A DNA stretch of 13,013 nt, taken from CAINVV01 sp037140615 (GTDB lineage Bacteria > Bacteroidota > Bacteroidia > Bacteroidales > Prolixibacteraceae). A program made the translations under genes and the position numbers. The first letter of the stretch is position 1. Each line of letters starts with the position of its first letter. The notes beneath the pieces are model-generated. The model did not search any database. It saw only the letters and a program-made list of their open reading frames with translations, and had not been told where the DNA came from. The stretch covers positions 1 to 13,013 of the forward strand of contig JBAXED010000115.1 of assembly GCA_037140615.1 (NCBI GenBank). Direction: 5' to 3'. Shown here piece after piece: positions 7,617 through 13,013 of this stretch.

Positions 7617-8184
7617 GACCTACTCGTTTAAAAGTAACATCTTGTTTAATACTGGTAACCAGATATTCTTTACATTTAAATTTCCGCTTTTTTACATATT
7701 TCTCTCCACTGAAGCCCATAATTTGTGCAATCTGCTTCAATGGTACTTTGTCGAAAAAAAGTTGAAGTAATTTTTGACAGTCACTACCAAGCAATTGAAA
7801 ATGTTTTTGGTAGAGTTTGTATCTTTCATTTTTTTCAACCAATTCAGAAAAATCATGATCGAATTCAGACTCAAAAATAGTAGAATCAACCATCATCTCC
7901 TTTTCTGATTTTAAACGGGTTAGTTGTTTTAGCCAAAGAAATTTGCAAACCGAATAAAGATATGTTTCAAATGCACAGCTGATAATCAGGTCGTTGGCCT
8001 TTAATTTCCGATACACAACAATTATTGCTTCCTGAAAGACATCATTGGCATCCTCATCATTTCCACTGTTCTTTTTAATATACAGGTTAACCTTGTAATA
8101 GAAGTTTTTATATATATGCTGGAGTATTACGTTATCGTTACGTAATATTCCATTAAGAAGTTCTTCGTTATTGTAGTTAATCAT
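7612..8184 (-). CDS. ECF-type sigma-70 family RNA polymerase sigma factor
   Basis: This 190-residue protein has only sigma regions 2 and 4, the layout of extracytoplasmic-function sigma factors. Region 2 spans about 20-90 and includes the core-binding DVFQEAIIVVYRKL segment (48-61). Region 4 spans about 118-178, with a helix-turn-helix around PLKQIAQIMGFSG (148-160) followed by the basic KKRKFKCKEYL stretch (165-175) that should contact the -35 element. The ATG overlaps the TGA stop of the TPR-CHAT gene by four bases (ATGA in the - strand reading), so the two proteins are translationally coupled and presumably act in the same pathway. No classical anti-sigma gene follows it. The best anti-sigma candidate in the window is the membrane protein encoded divergently at 11511-13013. 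Target promoters are unknown; the intergenic region at 11052-11267 is a natural candidate for self-control. Confidence 0.92.
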   Translation of the reverse strand: MINYNNEELLNGILRNDNVILQHIYKNFYYKVNLYIKKNSGNDEDANDVFQEAIIVVYRKLKANDLIISCAFETYLYSVCKFLWLKQLTRLKSEKEMMVDSTIFESEFDHDFSELVEKNERYKLYQKHFQLLGSDCQKLLQLFFDKVPLKQIAQIMGFSGEKYVKKRKFKCKEYLVTSIKQDVTFKRVGQ

Positions 8185-11051
8185 TTTAAACTGCTAACTC
8201 TTTTTTTTCGTTTGAAATACCATTTCTCCAAAACGATGGCTAAAAATACAAAAATTATCAAGCTAACAAAATAACCAATTTTTGTTTTGAAAAGAGGTGT
8301 CTGTTTTCCAATTGATACATAGCCAAGCCAGAAATGAGGATGTGCTTTCAATGGATCTGCACCTGAGATGTAAGAAATCTTGGCTTTTCTTAAAGATTCA
8401 TCCTTCGAGAATCCATTTTTGATGTTTCTGTAAAAATCAATCATCACAGCGGAACTGGAAATATCTTCAACGTTCCACAAAGTCATAATTATACTCGGGC
8501 ATCCGGCGTATAGGAATCCGCGGGCAAGGCTCATGACACCTTCTCCTTTTTGAAGCTTTCCCGACCCGGTGTTGCATCCACTTAGAACGACCATATCTGC
8601 TTTGAGCTTCAAATTGTATATCTCATAAGTATTCAATGTTCGTTCGTTATTCCCGGTTGGATCTGCAGAAAACACCATTTTTGAAAAGAGCGGAAGCGTG
8701 TCATTCAGGATGGTGTGCATAGCCATATGCAGAATATCGTATTTTTCAGCATTTTGAAGAAAATTTTGTTTGGAAGCCAGGCCCTTTAGAAATTGATCTC
8801 CGTTAATTAGTCCGGTTATACCTGTTACCTCTGCCTCTGCACCGGGCAATGGAAGAAAATGTTCTGTCGCCGCTGTATTTGTTGGTGGCTCATCAGAATA
8901 ATCGGGAGCAAAAGCTCCAATTCTATTACCAAATTTGAAATTATTCTGAAAATAGTAATAGAGAAGAGTTGCTGAATAAGTATATGAAATAGCATGATGG
9001 TAAACGAGATAGTCCAGATTTCTGAAATCCATTTTACTTGTATCAGCAGCAGTATACAGAAAAGCATCAAAAGGAAGATAAGCAAGTTTTTCGTCGGGTA
9101 CAATGACAAGACGATAATCTTGCATGGAAGGCACAATCGGCGCGATTAGCAGTTTATAGAGCTCTGAAGCATTTTTAGTATATTCAATAAAATCCTTCTT
9201 TTTGGTTTGAAGAACGTTCCCATTCCTGATGAATTTCAAGAATTGATCGATGCTTGCATCAAATCCTGAATTCAGTGGTTTGCGAATGATTTTACTGGAC
9301 TGATTGGTAATGACAAATGTATACAACTCTCCTTCGCCACTTTTATCCCCATCATGAATGAAATATTCAATAAAAGCCTCCCTGCGTTCCAAAGACTGCT
9401 GTATCTTTTGAACAGAGACAACCGGATCAGCATACTTGTATTGATAGTAATGCGGATATTGTTTTTCAATATGGCTGATCATCTGCTGATAACTCAGAGA
9501 AAGCGAAAATACTTTATCTTTCCACTGATTAATTTTTTCCTGATCTGGAGTAGCCGCACTCTTCTCGTTGAAAATGAAATTTTCATAAGCAGCAATTTCT
9601 CCTTTTAGATTGGTTTCCTTTTGCAGCAAGGAATCGGGTAGCCCTGATATCTTCTTTGCCAATACCTCTCTCAGCATTGTTTGAAAGTCGGCTGATCTGC
9701 TTCGTTCAGATATTTCGAACCCTTTTTCAAAATATTTTAGATCTCCTGTTGTTTCGTACAATCTAACAGCCACTTTTACGGCTCCATCATAAACAGGATG
9801 CTCGTTTTCAGAAAGGAAAAGCCTGCTTTCCTGATTTTGGAAGCCGGTTCTAATCAGATGAATCGTCTTTAGGGAGAGATCGTAGGAGTCTAGAGCAAAT
9901 TTTAGTTGCTCAATGCTTGCTTCCTTGTTTCCTTGTTTTTCTTCAATTTGCGATATTAAAAAAAATGCCTCTGCTTTATTTTTGACAATGTCTAAAAATT
10001 TGGTTTTATCAATTGCATTTTCCGGGATAGGATTTGTACTGCTCGCTTCAGAGTTAAATCCCGGAGTAATAGCCATGATTGCTTTTTGAAAATAGTCCAA
10101 TGATGTTTTTAGGTTATTTTTACGCTGTGACAGAAATAGATCCAAATTACTCTCATTCTCTTTCTTTTTAAGGAAATTTAATCCAATATCCTTTAAGCAT
10201 GAAGAATAGGATGTTCCTTGTTTACCCATACTCTTTTCTATGAGACTGCTTGCGATCTGGTAATTAGCAATAGAATGTTCAAAGTCTTCAATTTCAAGGT
10301 ATACCATGCCGAGATTCATGTAAATTAAACCTTTTTCTGCAAAATTCAATCCAAGATCTTCCTCCCCAACTTTTATTGCTTTGTTAAACAGTTGAAGACT
10401 TTCAACGTATTGTTTCTTTTGAAAGCAGATTAATCCGCTTGAAGTCCACTTTTTGAAATTTAAAGGGCTTCTCTTATTTATTTCAAATGACCTATTGTTG
10501 AATTTTTCGGCTTCAGGAATATTTTTATTATCCAGATAGAACAAGGTTAGGTTCATCAATAATATCTCATAAACCTTCTGATCTGATAACTCAAGCTTTT
10601 GGAAAATTCTGTCTGCATTTTCGTAATAGGATCTTGCCTTTTCAATGTCACCTTTGGCGTTATAACAAATTCCAAGGTTTTGATAAACTGTCAGTCGTTT
10701 TAATTCCAAATTTTCTGTGGACGTGTATATAGAGAGTGCTTTTTCGTAAAATGATATTGCATCGTCATAGGCTCCTAATTGGCTTTTAATGGTTCCCATA
10801 TTGCTGAGAACATTGGCAATAGGAACGGAATTTTCACCATATTTTTCTTTTCTTATTTGAAAGAGCAACTCGTAAAGATTCATCGCCGAATCATATGATC
10901 CTTTGTTGTATGCCTTGAAGGCTAGATTGAGTGTCTCCTTTTCTTTGTCTGGTGCACTCTGTTGTGCAAACAAAAACGAAGTAGAAACCAAAAAATAGCA
11001 GATGATTCCCATCTTCCAGAAAATGGTTTTTATTAGGGTAAAAGACTTCAT
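8181..11051 (-). CDS. Exported, membrane-anchored TPR-CHAT caspase-like protease
   Basis: This 956-residue protein has four parts. First is a signal peptide (1 to about 30, ending in SFLFAQ). Second is an array of about eight TPR-like helical hairpins (about 40-400, clear units at 79-112, 121-154, 240-275 and 358-392). Third is a linker and CHAT protease domain (about 540-915). Fourth is a transmembrane helix (about 925-945) followed by a basic tail KRKKR. In the CHAT domain, the family's catalytic His is His779 (in LHMAMH) and the catalytic Cys is Cys826 (in VVLSGCNTGSG); both are present, so activity is expected. The C-terminal HPHFWLGYVSIG is the usual CHAT ending. Signal peptide plus a C-terminal stop-transfer helix with a basic tail predicts that TPR and CHAT face the periplasm. 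TPR-CHAT proteins (for example the Craspase protease) use TPRs to sense or bind partners that switch on proteolysis. It is the first gene of a two-gene operon with the sigma factor. Its substrate is unknown. Confidence 0.92.
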   Translation of the reverse strand: MKSFTLIKTIFWKMGIICYFLVSTSFLFAQQSAPDKEKETLNLAFKAYNKGSYDSAMNLYELLFQIRKEKYGENSVPIANVLSNMGTIKSQLGAYDDAISFYEKALSIYTSTENLELKRLTVYQNLGICYNAKGDIEKARSYYENADRIFQKLELSDQKVYEILLMNLTLFYLDNKNIPEAEKFNNRSFEINKRSPLNFKKWTSSGLICFQKKQYVESLQLFNKAIKVGEEDLGLNFAEKGLIYMNLGMVYLEIEDFEHSIANYQIASSLIEKSMGKQGTSYSSCLKDIGLNFLKKKENESNLDLFLSQRKNNLKTSLDYFQKAIMAITPGFNSEASSTNPIPENAIDKTKFLDIVKNKAEAFFLISQIEEKQGNKEASIEQLKFALDSYDLSLKTIHLIRTGFQNQESRLFLSENEHPVYDGAVKVAVRLYETTGDLKYFEKGFEISERSRSADFQTMLREVLAKKISGLPDSLLQKETNLKGEIAAYENFIFNEKSAATPDQEKINQWKDKVFSLSLSYQQMISHIEKQYPHYYQYKYADPVVSVQKIQQSLERREAFIEYFIHDGDKSGEGELYTFVITNQSSKIIRKPLNSGFDASIDQFLKFIRNGNVLQTKKKDFIEYTKNASELYKLLIAPIVPSMQDYRLVIVPDEKLAYLPFDAFLYTAADTSKMDFRNLDYLVYHHAISYTYSATLLYYYFQNNFKFGNRIGAFAPDYSDEPPTNTAATEHFLPLPGAEAEVTGITGLINGDQFLKGLASKQNFLQNAEKYDILHMAMHTILNDTLPLFSKMVFSADPTGNNERTLNTYEIYNLKLKADMVVLSGCNTGSGKLQKGEGVMSLARGFLYAGCPSIIMTLWNVEDISSSAVMIDFYRNIKNGFSKDESLRKAKISYISGADPLKAHPHFWLGYVSIGKQTPLFKTKIGYFVSLIIFVFLAIVLEKWYFKRKKRVSSLK

Positions 11052-11267
11052 AAAAGAATATTACGATTCAATTGCTGAAAATTAAATTAAAAAATGATTG
11101 TCTGAAATAAATATTTAATTTTTTAGCTAGCTCAAAATAAGCACTATCCGCGATAAAAAATATTTTTTTATTTTTTTTTGTTAAATAGGGGTAACCTTTA
11201 TAGCGTTCATGGTATTAAAAGTTGCAAGGAACAATAAAGAATCATTAACTTATTAAAACATTTTACC
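11052..11267. promoter_or_regulatory. Divergent intergenic control region between the CHAT operon and the GG-peptide gene
   Basis: This gene-free stretch must hold promoters for both directions. It is extremely AT-rich, with an A/T tract at 11155-11179 (A6, then T7 and T9 runs) that could bend DNA or act as an UP-like element. Small palindromes are AGCTAGCT (11125-11132) and TATC-CGC-GATA (11145-11155). On the - strand TTATTTTG (complement of 11133-11140) matches 5 of 6 fixed positions of TAnnTTTG, about 80 bases before the CHAT start. On the + strand TTTG at 11177-11180 could be a -33 element for the peptide gene, but no clean -7 box follows at the usual distance. An alternative sigma factor promoter is possible and cannot be recognised by eye. 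Confidence 0.4.
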
Positions 11268-11372
11268 ATGAAAAATTTTAATTACACAACAGTTGAAGTA
11301 CTTTCTATCGAAGAATTGGCATCAGTAAAAGGTGGTTATGGCATTCCGACCCCAATTATTATCAACGAGTAA
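11268..11372 (+). CDS. Small peptide precursor with double-glycine leader
   Basis: This 34-codon gene runs from ATG 11268 to TAA 11370-11372. Residues 12-23 read LSIEELASVKGG, the classical double-glycine leader pattern (LSxEELxxVxGG) recognised by C39 peptidase-containing ABC exporters. Cleavage after Gly23 would release an 11-residue core, YGIPTPIIINE. The core has no cysteine or serine and one threonine, so disulfide or lanthionine crosslinks within it are not possible. It is hydrophobic with two prolines, more like a signalling peptide than a pore-forming bacteriocin. The leader pattern, correct frame and position in a divergent regulatory locus support a real gene despite its size. No C39 transporter or modification enzyme is in the window. 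Automatic pipelines might label it a class IIb bacteriocin from the leader alone; the core does not support that name. There is no Shine-Dalgarno sequence, as elsewhere here. Confidence 0.72.
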   Translation: MKNFNYTTVEVLSIEELASVKGGYGIPTPIIINE

Positions 11373-11390
11373 TTCCCTGAGATTTAATTT

Positions 11391-11435
11391 ATTTTTCGAT
11401 CTGGCATTTATGTTTAGCCAATTGCGTCGAAAAAT
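11391..11435 (+). other. Stem-loop between the GG-peptide gene and the anti-sigma-like gene
   Basis: ATTTTTCGA (11391-11399) is perfectly complementary to TCGAAAAAT (11427-11435), and an inner TGGC/GCCA pair (11402-11405 with 11417-11420) extends it. The hairpin begins 18 bases after the peptide stop. Lacking a downstream T tract, it could be an mRNA-stabilising 3' structure that keeps peptide levels high relative to the next gene, or a palindromic protein-binding site. Role unproven. Confidence 0.42.
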
Positions 11436-11443
11436 CGCATTAA

Positions 11444-11458
11444 TGCTATTTGATAGCA
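11444..11458 (+). terminator. Weak hairpin, possible attenuator before the anti-sigma-like gene
   Basis: TGCTAT-TTG-ATAGCA forms a 6-bp stem with a three-base loop, followed by AATTTTG. This is a short, AT-rich, weak terminator-like structure. It lies 53 bases before the ATG at 11511 and could partly attenuate read-through from the peptide gene. Confidence 0.33.
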
Positions 11459-11510
11459 ATTTTGATATGTCCTTTTGGATATATAAACGAATTTAATAAT
11501 AGTTAAAACC

Positions 11511-13013
11511 ATGATGGTTTCTAATAGTCAGGAAGTAATCAGAGAGGGTTTTCCAGAGGGCAACCTGGTAGAAGATGGATTTGAAAGGATCACATCAATT
11601 CTGATTGACGAACTTACGTTAGCTGATGATATTTCACTGTATGTTGAGATAGAAGAAGCACTGAATGAGAAGGAAATCATGTCATTAAGAAGTCAATTAA
11701 AAACCATGAATAAAGAAAGCGGAATTACTTCTGAAAACAAGCGCCCAATGGACGCTGAGGCCTATTTTGGCTTATCAGAGGAATTATTCAATCCTGTGAA
11801 TCTGAATTTGGAAGGTGAGAACAAGGAAGTTGGGAATTATCTTCAAAAACTTCACATCAAAAATCACACTGTTATATCCAACGAAGTTATTCATGATCTG
11901 TTTACAGAGGAGGCAGCTATCATTGAGGTGGATCAGCAAATGATGTCACTCGAAGATGAATATCTGTTTGAAAAAATTATTGATGCAGCGACTGAAAAGG
12001 ATATTATTGACCTAAGGGCTAATCTTCAGTCGATTGCACAATGTGTATCGGTACACGAGCGCACATTTGAAGAAATTGAGGATTTAGTTGATGGTGAGCT
12101 CGATAATGAACTTGAATGTTTAATTAGGGAAGAAGCGATCATGAATGGGGCCCTTTCCAACGAAATAGATCTCCATTATGAGATCAATAATGCCATTGAG
12201 GAGCAGGATATCATGAATCTTAGATCCGCCTTAAAGGGGATGATTCAGAACGAATACTCTCATTCTTTTTCAGTAGATGAGTTAGATAGCTATTTGAATG
12301 ATGAGTTAGATGATGCTACTAAGGTGCTTTTTGAAGAAGAATTGATGGTAAATCCTGGTTTGGTTTCCGATCTGTCTTTCCACAAGGAGGTGGATAAAGC
12401 AATAACTGAATCTGAAATAATGGCTCTCAGGGCAAACTTACAAAATATATCTTTCGAGCAAAGGAATATAGAAGATGAGAAGCTTGGTATTGTTTCGCCC
12501 AAAAGTAAGAGTTTGTTTTGGTATGCGGCAGCTTCTGTTATTGTGCTGATGGTCGTCTTTACTTCTTTGATGCGAAGTAAGACATATTCAAATCTTCAAC
12601 TTTATGCAACCTATTATCAGCCATATAAGAGTGGAGAAAGTGTTTCCAGATCGGCTTCAAGTTCAACTAATAGCCTAAATGTCGCCTTGCATGAGATCAA
12701 TCAAGGTAATTATCAGATAGCATTGAATTCTCTTAATAAAGTTCCGGTAACCGAGAGGGATGGATATAGCGTTAACTTTTACTCAGGTGTAGCTTGTCAG
12801 GAGCTTGGTGAATATACAAGAGCAATAAGTTCATTTTCTGAGGTTGTGCGGCATGGGGATAACTTGTTGATTGAGCAATCTGAATGGTATATCGGGTTAT
12901 GTTATCTGAGGATTGATGAACGCCAAAAGGCCTTGAGCCAATTCCAATCGATTGCCTCCAGAAAGGGTTTCTATGGTGAGCAATCAAGCAAAATATTAAA
13001 ACAATTAGAATAG
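11511..13013 (+). CDS. Membrane protein with four anti-sigma-like repeats and a TPR domain
   Basis: This 500-residue protein is complete, with its TAG as the last codon of the window. Residues 1-334 are acidic and helical, with four copies of a unit ending in (D/E)I(M/I)xLRxxL, at 55-63, 164-172, 233-241 and 302-310. The last two copies are full-length and carry a DELDSYLNDEL-type segment typical of anti-sigma-like N-terminal domains in Bacteroidota TPR proteins. The zinc-binding HxxxCxxC of ZAS anti-sigma factors is absent. A transmembrane helix spans about 335-354. Residues 390-495 form about three TPR motifs, predicted to be periplasmic if the repeats are cytosolic. This is the layout of a trans-membrane anti-sigma factor, so it is the best partner for the sigma factor encoded at 7612-8184. 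It follows the GG-peptide gene on the same strand. Two ATG codons (11511 and 11514) are adjacent; the first is used here. The anti-sigma role is inference. Confidence 0.88.
   Translation: MMVSNSQEVIREGFPEGNLVEDGFERITSILIDELTLADDISLYVEIEEALNEKEIMSLRSQLKTMNKESGITSENKRPMDAEAYFGLSEELFNPVNLNLEGENKEVGNYLQKLHIKNHTVISNEVIHDLFTEEAAIIEVDQQMMSLEDEYLFEKIIDAATEKDIIDLRANLQSIAQCVSVHERTFEEIEDLVDGELDNELECLIREEAIMNGALSNEIDLHYEINNAIEEQDIMNLRSALKGMIQNEYSHSFSVDELDSYLNDELDDATKVLFEEELMVNPGLVSDLSFHKEVDKAITESEIMALRANLQNISFEQRNIEDEKLGIVSPKSKSLFWYAAASVIVLMVVFTSLMRSKTYSNLQLYATYYQPYKSGESVSRSASSSTNSLNVALHEINQGNYQIALNSLNKVPVTERDGYSVNFYSGVACQELGEYTRAISSFSEVVRHGDNLLIEQSEWYIGLCYLRIDERQKALSQFQSIASRKGFYGEQSSKILKQLE
12063..12476 (+). 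repeat. Two tandem 69-codon repeats within the anti-sigma-like gene
   Basis: Residues 185-253 (12063-12269) and 254-322 (12270-12476) align without a gap at an offset of exactly 69 residues. Shared positions include acidic EE/DE at the start, GEL/DEL, LH/FH-xE, AI, and IMxLRxxL at the end. The second unit (ending at 172) fits the same 69-residue offset only in its C-terminal part, and the first (ending at 63) is a half unit. The bases have diverged, so the duplication is old. Confidence 0.8.

Noticed and set aside
8825..9136. 103-codon open frame on the - strand inside the TPR-CHAT gene
   Set aside because: It is a different frame of the same strand within the CHAT domain coding region; its low-complexity I/L-rich product looks like a frame shadow.
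11209..11256. A 15-codon reading frame (MVLKVARNNKESLTY) just before the GG-peptide gene
   Set aside because: Open frames this short are expected by chance; there is no ribosome-binding signal or recognisable motif, and it probably lies in the leader of the peptide transcript.
11268..11372. Calling the small peptide a class IIb bacteriocin
   Set aside because: Only the leader fits. The core is 11 residues, lacks a GxxxG-type helix motif and has no partner peptide or immunity gene nearby.
7612..13013. CRISPR-linked Craspase-type system suggested by the TPR-CHAT protein
   Set aside because: No CRISPR repeats or Cas genes are visible, and the CHAT protein here carries a signal peptide and membrane anchor, unlike the cytosolic Craspase subunit.

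Overview
The window looks like a chromosomal segment of a Bacteroidota bacterium, probably a Cytophagales-type lineage. The genes are AT-rich and mostly lack Shine-Dalgarno sequences. Two perfect or near-perfect Bacteroidota -7 boxes (TAnnTTTG) are present. The protein families are typical of the phylum: a membrane-anchored LytTR regulator, an S41 peptidase with a long C-terminal tail, an EpsC-type serine acetyltransferase, a TPR-CHAT protein and a TPR protein with anti-sigma-like repeats. The order-level placement is an inference from gene style, not from a search.

Left part (1-7577, all + strand): the 3' portion of a tRNA-Asp and its strong terminator; a four-helix membrane LytTR transcription factor; a nitronate monooxygenase-family flavoprotein closed by a terminator; a secreted or periplasmic PDZ-S41 peptidase; a tightly coupled NAD-salvage pair (PnuC nicotinamide riboside transporter overlapping an NadR-type kinase); a serine O-acetyltransferase for cysteine synthesis; and a THUMP-containing N6/N2-type RNA methyltransferase. 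This half is mostly ordinary housekeeping. The most notable detail is a 21-bp-period direct repeat between the LytTR gene and the flavoprotein gene, which has the geometry of a LytTR binding site.

Right part (7612-13013): a divergent locus that looks like one regulatory system. On the - strand, a 956-residue TPR-CHAT protein (signal peptide, TPR array, CHAT protease domain with His and Cys both present, C-terminal transmembrane anchor) overlaps by 4 bases a 190-residue ECF-type sigma factor. Divergently, on the + strand, lies a 34-codon gene for a peptide with a double-glycine leader. It is followed, after two hairpins, by a 500-residue membrane protein. That protein's N-terminal half is built from four copies of an anti-sigma-like acidic helical unit, and its C-terminal half is a TPR domain on the other side of the membrane.

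My working model, which is inference, is a trans-envelope signalling circuit. An exported peptide or other envelope cue would be read by the periplasmic TPR-CHAT protease and/or the TPR domain of the membrane protein, and the sigma factor would be released from or held by the cytosolic repeats. I cannot tell from sequence alone whether the peptide is a signal, a substrate of the protease, or a secreted effector. No gap of more than about 220 bases lacks a gene; the two largest flank the small peptide gene.
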